Assembly: GCA_903845055.1 (NCBI GenBank)
Contig: CAIMWF010000040.1
Location: 54,508 to 118,507, forward strand
Length of the DNA: 64,000 nt
Origin: an uncultured Bacteroidales bacterium
GTDB taxonomy: Bacteria > Bacteroidota > Bacteroidia > Bacteroidales > FEN-979
Direction: 5' to 3'
Shown here: positions 26,078 to 34,875 of the stretch, piece by piece
Layout of the letters: every line of letters begins with the position of its first letter
Position numbering within the stretch: the stretch's first letter is position 1
Notes under the pieces: generated by a model
The model's input: the letters and a program-made list of their open reading frames with translations, nothing else
Databases searched by the model: none
What the model was told of the DNA's origin: nothing
Made by a program: the position numbers and the translations under genes

Positions 26078-27377
26078 GAAGAAAATGTTTTACCGCGTTG
26101 AAGCTTACCTTCCTGTTGGCAAACCACAATTCCGCTTCATCCCTCATGACACCGTCGACATTGAGCATGTTGAGAATGTTTGAAAGGTGTAGCCGCATAT
26201 GGCCTTTCTGGATCCCTGTTGTAATCAGGCTCCGGATGGCGGCGAAGTTTGAGGCCAGTCCCACCGATGCAACAATGCCCATCAGTTCCTTGGCAGTTGG
26301 ATTTCCCAGTACTTCAAGCGAAAGCCGGGCAAGCGGATGAAGGTTGGTAATCCCTCCCACCGTGCCCACGGCCAGCGGGATGGTGAGCCCGATGGTGAGC
26401 TCATCCCCTTCCATGGTGCTCCAGCTGAGAGCCCGGTATTGCCCGTCGCGTGCGGCAAAGGCGTGCGCGGCGGCTTCGGCGGCCCGGTAATCGTTCCCGG
26501 TGGCCATCAGTACTGCATCCACACCGTTCATGATCCCCTTGTTGTGGGTCACTGCACGGGAAGGGTCGTTCCCGGCGATCCGGTAAGCAAGCAGCATCTT
26601 TTCGGCGAACACTTCAACGGGGAGGCGCTCGGCGATGGACCTGAAATGATCGATGGTGCAGGAAGCCTCCACCGTCACCGTACACTGTGGGGTGTAATTG
26701 CTCAGGATCGCCATGGCCACCTGGCATTTTTTTCCCTCCGGATCGTTGTCGACCGCGAAGAAAAGGTCAAGGGCCTCAGCCATGTCCTCCAGGCAGGTAT
26801 TGATAAAATTTGCACCCATGGAGTTGATGGTTTCCACCTTTAACTCGAGTTTGAACAGGTTGTCGGCAGTAACGGCTGCATCGAGCAGTTCCAGACTGAG
26901 AATGCCCCCGCCACGCCTGACCATATTGGATGTCAGTTTTTTGAGCCGTTCAAGCAAAAACAGTTTCAGCAGGTGCCAGCGCTCCCAGATATACTCAGGG
27001 TCGCCGAGCCAGGTAAAATAGACATGCCCGAGTTTGATGGTGGAGACACCGGTAACGCGGAATCCCCCGCACCCGGCCCAGAAACGGGCGCTGTGCGAGG
27101 CTGCTGCCACCACCGAGCTCTCCTCGATGGCCATCGGCACATGGTATACCTTACCATCGACCATCACGTTCGGAGCAATCCCGTATGGCGTGTGAAAACT
27201 GCTGATGGTGTTTTCACTCAGGTCGAGGAACTGGCTTCTCTCAGCTTCATCCTCCATCAGGAAACGTTCGAACCGTTCGCCCGCCAGCGAGGTTTCCTTG
27301 CATAACGCGGCAATAAAATTTCGCTTCTCCTCTTCGCTGAGCTTGGAAAAGCCATGAATAATCTGGTTGTTTATCAT
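26061..27377 (-). CDS. mvaA: Hydroxymethylglutaryl-CoA reductase (class II-like)
   Basis: A 438-residue protein of class II size. It shows MAIEESSVVAAASHSARFWAGCGGF (the catalytic glutamate region), VDAVLMATGNDYRAAEAAAHAFAARDG (substrate asparagine/aspartate region) and IPLAVGTVGGITNLHP followed by LGNP. It makes mevalonate from HMG-CoA with NAD(P)H, or runs the reverse in degraders; the operon setting argues for synthesis. Its ATG overlaps the stop of the isomerase gene (TGATG). HMG-CoA synthase is not in the window, so the pathway entry lies elsewhere. Confidence 0.93.
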   Translation of the reverse strand: MINNQIIHGFSKLSEEEKRNFIAALCKETSLAGERFERFLMEDEAERSQFLDLSENTISSFHTPYGIAPNVMVDGKVYHVPMAIEESSVVAAASHSARFWAGCGGFRVTGVSTIKLGHVYFTWLGDPEYIWERWHLLKLFLLERLKKLTSNMVRRGGGILSLELLDAAVTADNLFKLELKVETINSMGANFINTCLEDMAEALDLFFAVDNDPEGKKCQVAMAILSNYTPQCTVTVEASCTIDHFRSIAERLPVEVFAEKMLLAYRIAGNDPSRAVTHNKGIMNGVDAVLMATGNDYRAAEAAAHAFAARDGQYRALSWSTMEGDELTIGLTIPLAVGTVGGITNLHPLARLSLEVLGNPTAKELMGIVASVGLASNFAAIRSLITTGIQKGHMRLHLSNILNMLNVDGVMRDEAELWFANRKVSFNAVKHFLHERTV

Positions 27378-28372
27378 CAGGTTCTTACTTTTAAAAATGC
27401 CCGGGCGAGTTTAAGACCGCTCACCTGGTCGGCTACATAACGCTGCAGTTCGGGATATTCTCCCGTTGCGTGCCGCAGGAAGCCGGAAGCCTGTCCAAAA
27501 ACACTTGTCAACGAACTTTTGGAAATAAAATAATACCCATCCAGGAAGGACCGGATCCCCCCTGAAATGATCAGTTGCCTGCATAACAGCGGCTCTCCTG
27601 CCTGTTCGAGGGCATTCACCGTGTCGAGCATTTCACCGGCTGTATGGCCCAGCAATGCCAGCGGACCAAAAAGCTCCTGTTTTTCAGGGTTGCCGCGGGC
27701 AAGTTCCACCTGTGCGAAATTGGTTCCGCCGAAGGCAGCGAATTCAATGGCCTCGAGGGGCAGGCACATCAGCCGCTTCAGGCTTTCAGGCCCCATTCCC
27801 TGGCCCACCTCTTTTACAATCACCTTCAGATTTGTAAGCGACATGAAAGCCTCAATGGACTCGATGGGCGGATGCCGGAGCACGTCTCCTTCCGTCTGCA
27901 GCCATTCCTGCAATGGGTTCACATGGATGATCAGCCCGTCGGCCCTCAGTTTCACAACCAGTTCGGCCAGCCGGTCCTGGCTCCCGGCCGACAGCATCTC
28001 CTCGAGCTGGACAATGCCGATATTGGCATAGAGCGGCAAGTCGTTCCCTATGACATCCCGCATGTTGAAATCATCAAAACAGGCCGGATGTTCCAGCAGG
28101 ATCCTGCATGAACCCAACCCCATGCCCATCCCGAATTCGCTGCATGCCTTTGCAAGGTTTGTGTTGATCGTCCGGGCAAGTTTCGTCCCGCCTGTCATGC
28201 TTGACACCCACATCGGAACCCGTAACCGTTTGCCAAGAAAGGTAAAAGGCTCTGTATCTCCACTGGTGTGAGATCCCAGCAACGGTTCATAAGTGAACCG
28301 GGTATCGCGGTGCAATGCATCGATGCGTGATGAAATGGCGAGGGCGATATGATCGTGTTTGCGTTGTTCCAT
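27377..28372 (-). CDS. fni: Type 2 isopentenyl-diphosphate isomerase
   Basis: A 331-residue flavin (FMN) TIM-barrel enzyme. RKHDHI at the N-terminus, PMWVSSMTGGT, GLGSCR, YANIGIVQLEEM, HVNPLQEWLQTEGD, IVKEVGQGM and FGGTNFAQVELAR all match type 2 IDI. The last phosphate loop (ISGGIRSFLDGYYFISKSS) is divergent from the usual GGIRxGxDxAKAxALGA, a lineage feature. It isomerises IPP and DMAPP. It is the first gene of the operon fni, mvaA, phosphomevalonate kinase, mvaD, mevalonate kinase, ubiA. No good -7 box was seen ahead of the ATG. Confidence 0.92.
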   Translation of the reverse strand: MEQRKHDHIALAISSRIDALHRDTRFTYEPLLGSHTSGDTEPFTFLGKRLRVPMWVSSMTGGTKLARTINTNLAKACSEFGMGMGLGSCRILLEHPACFDDFNMRDVIGNDLPLYANIGIVQLEEMLSAGSQDRLAELVVKLRADGLIIHVNPLQEWLQTEGDVLRHPPIESIEAFMSLTNLKVIVKEVGQGMGPESLKRLMCLPLEAIEFAAFGGTNFAQVELARGNPEKQELFGPLALLGHTAGEMLDTVNALEQAGEPLLCRQLIISGGIRSFLDGYYFISKSSLTSVFGQASGFLRHATGEYPELQRYVADQVSGLKLARAFLKVRT

Positions 28373-28680
28373 AGGTTAGCTCCGGCTTTGGGAAGAGGGC
28401 GTTGCAATTTACGATTTACGATTTACGATTTTAAAAATGACAAGTGACAAGTGACAAATGAATGTGACATATGCCGTTCGTTCGTAATTATTTTTTGTTA
28501 TGATATTGTAAAAATTATTGTCCATCAAAACGGTTGTAAAGTTATGCAAATATTTCTTTTTAAGTATTGCGGTATCACATGTCCTGAATAAAAAAATCGA
28601 AACATTTATTCCGTCATCCCCTCCTGCAAATTCCAAATCGTAAATCGTAAATCGTAAATCGTAAATCCACTTGTCACTCG
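28373..28680. other. 308-base gap with inverted dispersed repeats
   Basis: A TTTACGATTTACGATTTT plus GACAAGTGACAAGTGAC block (28408-28460) and its inverted counterpart (28627-28700, CGTAAATCGTAAATC plus CTTGTCACTCGTCATTCGTC) flank about 165 bases of AT-rich unique DNA. A 91-residue open frame here is built from the repeats and is not credible. No RNA gene or clear promoter for fni is visible. Confidence 0.6.
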
Positions 28681-30009
28681 TCATTCGTCCCTCGTCATTC
28701 TTTCATGTCTCAGCAATATCATCATAAACGCCAGTCCTATGGCAAAAAAGATCCCGATGGCCAGCACCGAATAGCGCATGTTCCCCGTGATCGCCTCGAT
28801 GATCCCGAAGCTGAAGGTACCGGTCACGGTAGCCATCTTCTCCATCACGTCATAAAAACTGAAAAAGGAGGTGTGATCGGTGGTTGATTCGGGAAGCATT
28901 TTTGAATACGTTGAACGGGCAAGGGACTGTGAGCCGCCCATGACCAGGCCGATGAAGAGGGCAGTGATGATAAACCCGGCTGCATCGCTGATGAAATAAG
29001 CCCCGATGATGATCAGTATCCAGATGAAAATGGAAAGGACCAGGGCCTTCAGGTTGCCGATGCGGCCGGAGATCCTTGCGAAAAGCCACGCCCCGGCGAT
29101 GCCGACCAACTGGATCACCAGGATGGTGGGGATGAGGATGTTCTCCTTCAGCCCGAGTTCCTTCTCCCCATAGGTGGCAGCCATGAACATCGTGGTGAGC
29201 AGCCCCATCATGATAAAGAAGAAACCTGAAAGGTAGATGCTCAGCCTGAACGATTTGGATACCTGTTTGAATACGATCAGCAGTTCACGGTAACCATTGA
29301 TAATGACACTGCCGTGGTTGCTTCGTTTGCGGAAAGTATATTTCGGAAGCCTCGAGAAGGTGATCCTGGAAAAACCGATCCACCACAGGAAGACACTGAG
29401 GAATGACAGCCGGGCCGGCAATCCCGAACCCCCGGGGATCCCGAACCACGCAGGCCTCATGATGAGGCACAGGTTGAACAGCAGCAGCAGCACACTTCCC
29501 AGGTACCCCATCGAATACCCGCGGGCACTTACCCGGTCCTGGTCTTCGGGTTCGGCGATCACGGGCAGAAAGGAGTTGTAAAAAACGATGCTGCCGCCAT
29601 ATCCAAGGGTTCCCATCGCAAAGGCGATGATGCCGAATTCAATGTTCGACCGGTCGAAAAAGAAAAGAAGGCCGCACGAAAGCGCCCCGATCCATGTGAA
29701 TACCTCCATGAAGGCCTTGCGCCTCCCGGTATAGTCGGCCATCGAGGAGAAAAGGGGCGATGTGATCGCCATCACAAGGTAAGCGGCTGCAATCGCCCAC
29801 GAATAGAGGACTGTGTTGATGACCCGCGTACCGAAAAAACCGACCGTAAAGTCGCTGCCGTTCCGGGTGACGGTGTTGTAATAGATCGGGAATACCGTGG
29901 AAGAGATCGTAAGCTGGTAAACAGAGTTAGCCCAGTCGTACATGACCCATCCCCGGATAACTTTTTTATCGCCTTTCCGTATGGGCTGGACCTCTTTGCG
30001 TTTGAACAT
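28681..30009 (-). CDS. UMF1-family MFS transporter (Atg22-like)
   Basis: A 442-residue permease with about twelve membrane helices. The N-terminus RGWVMYDWANSVYQLTISSTVFPIYY is the family mark (WxxYDWANS), and MGLVMGGSQSLARSTYSKMLPE-like MFS motifs follow (VMGGSQSLARSTYS). UMF1 proteins are bacterial relatives of the vacuolar effluxer Atg22; the bacterial substrate is unknown. It ends in MTRDE within the dispersed repeat at 28681-28700. It has its own TATGTTTG box 44 bases upstream of the ATG and appears monocistronic. Confidence 0.9.
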   Translation of the reverse strand: MFKRKEVQPIRKGDKKVIRGWVMYDWANSVYQLTISSTVFPIYYNTVTRNGSDFTVGFFGTRVINTVLYSWAIAAAYLVMAITSPLFSSMADYTGRRKAFMEVFTWIGALSCGLLFFFDRSNIEFGIIAFAMGTLGYGGSIVFYNSFLPVIAEPEDQDRVSARGYSMGYLGSVLLLLFNLCLIMRPAWFGIPGGSGLPARLSFLSVFLWWIGFSRITFSRLPKYTFRKRSNHGSVIINGYRELLIVFKQVSKSFRLSIYLSGFFFIMMGLLTTMFMAATYGEKELGLKENILIPTILVIQLVGIAGAWLFARISGRIGNLKALVLSIFIWILIIIGAYFISDAAGFIITALFIGLVMGGSQSLARSTYSKMLPESTTDHTSFFSFYDVMEKMATVTGTFSFGIIEAITGNMRYSVLAIGIFFAIGLAFMMILLRHERMTRDE

Positions 30010-30053
30010 CGTTACCCCGTGAATTTGAAAATGGGTGTTTCCCGGTTAATTTG

Positions 30054-30061
30054 CAAACATA
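30054..30061 (-). promoter_or_regulatory. -7 box TATGTTTG for the UMF1 gene
   Basis: CAAACATA on the plus strand is TATGTTTG on the minus strand, an exact TAnnTTTG 44 bases ahead of the UMF1 ATG at 30009. Confidence 0.45.
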
Positions 30062-30168
30062 TGAAAATTTAACTGGAAAAACATCTGCAGCCGGGAGAAA
30101 GGAAGCGCCAAAACCGCCTGTACGCAAAACAGTCCATTATGTGGCGGCAGGATCCGGGGAACCGGCTC

Positions 30169-31197
30169 CTATTCAGGATCGGGATACCTTCCCGTCATCT
30201 GCCGTTCAATCATCCAGCCAGGGTACTCCGGAGCCAGGGCACTGACCTTTTCAAGTTTCAGAAGGTCGTCATCCGTCAACTGCAAACGGGTTGCGTCGAT
30301 GTTATCCTTCAACTGGTCCGTATGTTTTGCCCCGATGATGACGCTCGTCACCACCGGCCGGGTGAGCAGCCATGCAAGGGCAACCTGTGCAACCGAAACC
30401 TGGTGTATGCCGGCAACCTCTGCCATGACATCGATAACATCCCATGCCTTTTCCTTGTTGACCGGAGGGAAATCAAATGCATCGCGGCGGCTGCTGCCGG
30501 CTTTCTGCTTCTCACGGGTGTATTTTCCCGACAGCAGCCCGCCGGCAAGCGGGCTCCATGGCATCAGGCCCAATCCTTCGCTCAGCGCCATGGGAACGAT
30601 CTCGCGCTCGACGTCGCGGCTGGCGATGGTGTAGTAATTCTGCAGGGCGACGAATGGCGACCAGCCCATCATCCTGGCATGATCGTTTGCCTTCATCACC
30701 ATCCAGGCGGGGTGGTTGCTGATCCCGATGTATCTTACCTTGCCGGCGCGCACCACATCTTCGAGCCCGCGCATGGTCTCCTCGAGCGGGGTGATGGGAT
30801 CGACCCCGTGAATATATAGCAGGTCAATGTGCGACATCCCCAGGCGTTCCAGGCTGTCGTCGACCGAGTCGCTGATGTGAAGCCGCGACAGGCCGACCTG
30901 GTTGGCCCCAGGCCCCATCCTCAGCCTGACCTTTGTGGCCAGCACCACCTGTTGCCGGCTGATCCCGAGCGAGGCCAGGGCCTTGCCGGTCATGATCTCC
31001 GATATGCCCTCAGAGTAGGCATTCGCCGTATCGATGAAGTTGATTCCCTGCTCAAAGGCAGCTTTTACAATCCCGGTCACCTCGTCCTGGGGCAGTTCAC
31101 CGATCGCTTTCCAGTATCCCTTGCCGCCAAAGGTCATGGCGCCGAGACACATTTCCGATACAAGAACCCCGGTCTTTCCTAAAGGTTTATATTTCAT
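30169..31197 (-). CDS. Aldo/keto reductase
   Basis: A 342-residue (alpha/beta)8 NAD(P)H oxidoreductase. It shows the catalytic tetrad: FIDTANAYSEG (Asp and Tyr), ATKV (Lys) and YIHGVDP (His), with the C-terminal cofactor segment SVIIGAKHTDQLKDN. It is closest to the YajO/AKR11-14 type reductases that reduce aldehydes or ketones; the substrate cannot be told. Its ATG is supported by a TACCTTTG box 22 bases upstream. It stands alone between UMF1 and chorismate synthase. Confidence 0.93.
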   Translation of the reverse strand: MKYKPLGKTGVLVSEMCLGAMTFGGKGYWKAIGELPQDEVTGIVKAAFEQGINFIDTANAYSEGISEIMTGKALASLGISRQQVVLATKVRLRMGPGANQVGLSRLHISDSVDDSLERLGMSHIDLLYIHGVDPITPLEETMRGLEDVVRAGKVRYIGISNHPAWMVMKANDHARMMGWSPFVALQNYYTIASRDVEREIVPMALSEGLGLMPWSPLAGGLLSGKYTREKQKAGSSRRDAFDFPPVNKEKAWDVIDVMAEVAGIHQVSVAQVALAWLLTRPVVTSVIIGAKHTDQLKDNIDATRLQLTDDDLLKLEKVSALAPEYPGWMIERQMTGRYPDPE

Positions 31198-31219
31198 ATG
31201 GTTTATGTTTTATTTATCG

Positions 31220-31227
31220 CAAAGGTA
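31220..31227 (-). promoter_or_regulatory. -7 box TACCTTTG for the aldo/keto reductase gene
   Basis: CAAAGGTA on the plus strand is TACCTTTG on the minus strand, an exact TAnnTTTG, 22 bases upstream of the ATG at 31197. Confidence 0.55.
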
Positions 31228-31355
31228 CGGGATTCTACCGGCCGGTATTTTTAACCGGTGATATTTAACACAGATTTCACAATGGGGAATTAGATAACGG
31301 ATGCCGGGAAACCAGGAAAAGCGGAAGGGCTCGGGAACCCGGAACCTGCCAGGGA

Positions 31356-32417
31356 TCATCCCGCGCGCAGGAGGTGGTCGGCCAGAACCAGCGCGGCCAT
31401 GGCCTCCACGACCGGCAATGCCCGGGGCACAACACATACATCATGACGTCCCCGGCCCTGTACGATGGCCGGCTCACCCGCGGTGGTGACCGTTTCCTGG
31501 TCCGTCATCAGGGTTGAAACAGGTTTAAAGGCAACATGGAAGATGATCTCCTCCCCGTTTGAGATTCCTCCCTGGATTCCTCCCGAATAATTTGTGCGTG
31601 TTCTGATCGTACCGTTGTCGTTCCAGAAAATGTCATTATGTTCTGAGCCCTTCATCGCCGCGCCGCCAAAACCCGACCCGTACTCGAAGCCTTTCACCGC
31701 GTTGATGCTCAGCATGGCTTTGGCCAGGTCGGCCTGCAGTTTGTCGAACACCGGTTCCCCCAGTCCGGCAGGAACACCGGTAATGGAACAGGAAATCACC
31801 CCTCCCGTCGTGTCTCCGCTGGTTTTCAGCTCTTCAAGATACGCAAGCAATGCAGGATCATCCAGCCCGGAGGCAACTTTATGGTCACGGGGTTGTGCCG
31901 ACAAAACTTCCGCGGATGGGGCTGCAACCTGGAATTCGCCGATCCGGGTCACCCTGGCCCGGATGCCGACCCCATGGGTTCCAAGGAATATTTTCGCAAA
32001 GGCACCCGCGGCGACGCGCACGAGGGTTTCACGCGCAGAGGTGCGCCCGCCACCGCGGGGATCGCGGAAACCGTACTTCTGCTGCCAGGTGAAATCGCCA
32101 TGCGACGGACGGTAGAGATCCCCGAGATGGTCATAATCGGCCGGGCGCTGGTCCTGGTTACGAACCAGGAAGGCAATGGGGGCGCCGGTTGTTTTTCCCT
32201 GGTAGAGTCCGGAAAGAATTTCAAGGGTATCGTTTTCATCCCGGGCTGAAGCATAAAATGCCTGTCCCGGCCTGCGACGCGCGAGTTCTGACTGTATAAA
32301 ATCAAGATCTACCGGTATACCGGAGGGGTACCCGTCGAGCACCCCGCCGACGGCAATGCCGTGCGATTCACCAAAAGAGGTAAGCACGAGCGCTTTCCCA
32401 AAGGAGTTGCCGGCCAT
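31356..32417 (-). CDS. aroC: Chorismate synthase
   Basis: A 353-residue enzyme of normal length. SFGESHG near the N-terminus, RRRPGQ, DPRGGGRTSARET (FMN/EPSP binding) and KGFEYGSGFGGAAMKGSEHND are all family signatures, with SGGIQGGISNGEEI at the C-terminal part. It removes phosphate from 5-enolpyruvylshikimate-3-phosphate using reduced FMN to give chorismate for aromatic amino acids and quinones. It stands alone on the minus strand, 58 bases after the DUF349 gene; no other aro genes are nearby. Confidence 0.97.
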   Translation of the reverse strand: MAGNSFGKALVLTSFGESHGIAVGGVLDGYPSGIPVDLDFIQSELARRRPGQAFYASARDENDTLEILSGLYQGKTTGAPIAFLVRNQDQRPADYDHLGDLYRPSHGDFTWQQKYGFRDPRGGGRTSARETLVRVAAGAFAKIFLGTHGVGIRARVTRIGEFQVAAPSAEVLSAQPRDHKVASGLDDPALLAYLEELKTSGDTTGGVISCSITGVPAGLGEPVFDKLQADLAKAMLSINAVKGFEYGSGFGGAAMKGSEHNDIFWNDNGTIRTRTNYSGGIQGGISNGEEIIFHVAFKPVSTLMTDQETVTTAGEPAIVQGRGRHDVCVVPRALPVVEAMAALVLADHLLRAG

Positions 32418-32475
32418 AGGCGGATGGATGGAATAGGATAATATTTCGTTACGTAAAGCGCAACGCGTTACGTTT

Positions 32476-34764
32476 TTACGCTCCCTGCTGTTTCAGGATC
32501 TTCATCTTGGCCTCCAGTACCTTCAGTTCGCTCTTGGCTTTGCTGATCTTGTTCTCAAACTCCTCCTTTACAACGGAGGCGCTTTTTGACTTGGCAAAGA
32601 AACCGATGTTGTTCTCCCAGAGGATGATCTCTTCCTTCATCTTTGTGATTTTGGTGGCAAGGAATTCACGTTCCTTCCCGATCACGCGGCGGGCATTGGG
32701 ATCATTCTTCAGGTTGTCGAACTTGGCCTGGAAACTCACGGTGCTCATTTCAACTTCGCTGATCTTCAGCTTGTCAAGGTGTTCATTCACCAGGGTCCTG
32801 AATTCATTGTGCAGCTTGTCCTTCTCCTTCATCGGAACATGGCCGATCTCGGTCCATTCACGCTGGAAAGCCTTCAGGACATCCAGGTTGGCGCTTTTAT
32901 TATCACCGAACTGGTATTCCCTCAACCGGGTCATCAGGTCAAGCTTCTTGTTCAGGTTTTCGGTTTCGCTGGCCTGGATGGTGGAAAAATATCCCTGCTT
33001 TGCGTTGAAAAACTCATCGCAGGCGGTGCGGAAACGTTTCCATATCTTGTCGGAGTTTTTCTTCGGAACCGGCCCGATCTTTTTCCATTCGCCCTGAAGG
33101 CGGATGAGCTCGTTGGTGGTATTCTTCCAGTCGGTGCTGGTGTTAAGGGACTCAGCCTGCATGCACAGTTCAACCTTCAGGTTATAATTATGCATCTGCT
33201 GCTCTTTCAGCTTGTCGAAATAATCCTTTTTGTTGGCAAAGAATGAATCGAGGGCCGTTTTAAAACGGTTCCAGGTGTCGGTGTTGACCTTCTGAGGCAC
33301 CGGGCCTATGTTTTTCCATATCTTGAGAAGGTCGTTCACCTTGTTGGTGTTGTCCTGCCAGTCCTTGATCGATTCATTGGGCAAACCGAGAACGATTTCC
33401 GCCTGTTCGCACAGGGCCGTCTTGGTCTCCAGGTTTTTGTCCTGGTCCTCTTCGATCAGCGCATAATGCTCGCGGCGGCGGTCGTTGATTTTATCGGTGG
33501 CATTCTTGAACCGTTCCCAGATCTCCTCTTTTTTATCAGCGGGAACAGGGCCGAGTTCCTTCCATTCTTCGTGGTATTTCTGGAGCTTTTTAAATGACTT
33601 GATCACCGAAGTTTCGAGGAGAAGCTCCTCGGTCTTTTCGCACAGGGCAATCTTGGCCTCCAGGTTCTTACGCAGGTCGAGATCTTTGAGTTCCTTGTTC
33701 AGTTTTACCTTTTCAAAGAATTTCTCCACCAGGAAATGGTAGTTCTGCCAAAGGTTGTTGATCTCCGTGCGGGGAACCATGCCGATCTCTTTCCAGCGTT
33801 CCTGGAGCACCTTGAATTCATCGTAGGTCTTTTTCAGCGTCTCTTCCGAACTGATCAGCGCCTTTAATCCGTCGAGGATCTGGAATTTCTTCTTCAGGTT
33901 TTCCTGCTTGATCTTTTCCTGTTCCTCGGTATGACGGGCCTTGTTGGCCCTGTATATCGCAAAATATTCATTGAATTTCACATCCAGGCTGTCCTCTGGG
34001 AGTGCCTCTTCCTTCGGCGTGCCATCTTCCTGCACCTGTTCGTACTTCTCAAGGTTCTCCTCTTTCTTCTTCTTCAGGAAGGCTACCTTGATCAGGGCTA
34101 TCCGGGTTTTTACCGAATTGAAGTCAGGATCGTTGACTGCTTTTTCAAGCTGCTCGATCAGTTGTTCACGGGAAAAACTGTCGAAATTATTTTCTTCGTC
34201 CACCACAATGTGCTCGACATTCTCTTCCGTCACCTCATCCAGGTGTTCTTCGAGTGGTTCGTCAAGCAGCAGGTCGATGTGTTCTACGGCGGCGGGTCCG
34301 GCAACAGGGGGTTCGGCAGCGGGTGTTTCCGCGGCAGGTGCTGCAACAGGCGCTTCGGCAACGGGAGTTTCCGCAGCAACTTCGGCAGGCAGGTTCGTTT
34401 CAGCGATCGTTTCTTCCGTAATTTCAGGTTCGGGGATCACCACGGGGGCCTCCTCATGTTCAACGATTGCAGCAGGAACAGGCTCTTCAATCCCGGCGGC
34501 AGGCAGTTCAGCAATTTCAGTTGTGTCAATTTCCGCAGGGACCTCCTCCACCGCATCCGCGGTTTCCGTTGCGGCGGCTTCGGCAACCATTTCCGGTGCC
34601 GCGATTTCGTTCTCTGCTTGAAGGATTTCTTCGGTCTGATCTGAATCAGGTGGGACCATGGGGTTGATGTTATCCATTGCCTCGCCGGCAGTGGCAGCAA
34701 TCTCCTCCTGAACGGCCGGTTGCTCCGGTTCAGGATTCTGAGGGGTGTTTTTGGAATTTTCCAT
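32476..34764 (-). CDS. DUF349-repeat protein with acidic N-terminal region
   Basis: A 762-residue cytoplasmic protein. Residues 1-190 are a low-complexity acidic stretch rich in Glu, Ala, Pro and Val. The rest is alpha-helical, with about six DUF349 repeats spaced 70-75 residues apart and marked by W(K/T)EIGPVP-type motifs (WKEIGMVP, WKELGPVP, WKNIGPVP, WKKIGPVP, WTEIGHVP), and a C-terminal coiled coil. DUF349 repeats occur in a small group of proteins with no agreed function. A promoter box (TATTTTTG) is seen upstream. The acidic tail is of a kind common in Bacteroidota members. Confidence 0.9.
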   Translation of the reverse strand: MENSKNTPQNPEPEQPAVQEEIAATAGEAMDNINPMVPPDSDQTEEILQAENEIAAPEMVAEAAATETADAVEEVPAEIDTTEIAELPAAGIEEPVPAAIVEHEEAPVVIPEPEITEETIAETNLPAEVAAETPVAEAPVAAPAAETPAAEPPVAGPAAVEHIDLLLDEPLEEHLDEVTEENVEHIVVDEENNFDSFSREQLIEQLEKAVNDPDFNSVKTRIALIKVAFLKKKKEENLEKYEQVQEDGTPKEEALPEDSLDVKFNEYFAIYRANKARHTEEQEKIKQENLKKKFQILDGLKALISSEETLKKTYDEFKVLQERWKEIGMVPRTEINNLWQNYHFLVEKFFEKVKLNKELKDLDLRKNLEAKIALCEKTEELLLETSVIKSFKKLQKYHEEWKELGPVPADKKEEIWERFKNATDKINDRRREHYALIEEDQDKNLETKTALCEQAEIVLGLPNESIKDWQDNTNKVNDLLKIWKNIGPVPQKVNTDTWNRFKTALDSFFANKKDYFDKLKEQQMHNYNLKVELCMQAESLNTSTDWKNTTNELIRLQGEWKKIGPVPKKNSDKIWKRFRTACDEFFNAKQGYFSTIQASETENLNKKLDLMTRLREYQFGDNKSANLDVLKAFQREWTEIGHVPMKEKDKLHNEFRTLVNEHLDKLKISEVEMSTVSFQAKFDNLKNDPNARRVIGKEREFLATKITKMKEEIILWENNIGFFAKSKSASVVKEEFENKISKAKSELKVLEAKMKILKQQGA

Positions 34765-34837
34765 TCTTAGTTAAAACCATTAATATAAATAACAATGAGT
34801 GTCCGACATTTGCCGGTTGAATTGGGTCAATAAGCGA

Positions 34838-34845
34838 CAAAAATA
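34838..34845 (-). promoter_or_regulatory. -7 box TATTTTTG for the DUF349 gene
   Basis: CAAAAATA on the plus strand is TATTTTTG on the minus strand, 73 bases ahead of the DUF349 ATG, leaving a fairly long leader. Confidence 0.45.
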
Positions 34846-34875
34846 CGAATTATTTCTAAACCAACTAAATTTAGC

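Noticed and set aside
28409-28684. 91-residue minus-strand ORF between fni and the UMF1 gene
   Set aside because: Both ends are made of the dispersed TTTACGA/GTGAC repeats (YDLRFTIYDLEF is the translated repeat), and the centre is AT-rich with no family resemblance.
30051-30245. 64-residue plus-strand ORF between UMF1 and the aldo/keto reductase
   Set aside because: It overlaps the 3' end of the reductase gene antisense, is Pro/Ser-rich and lacks any family features.
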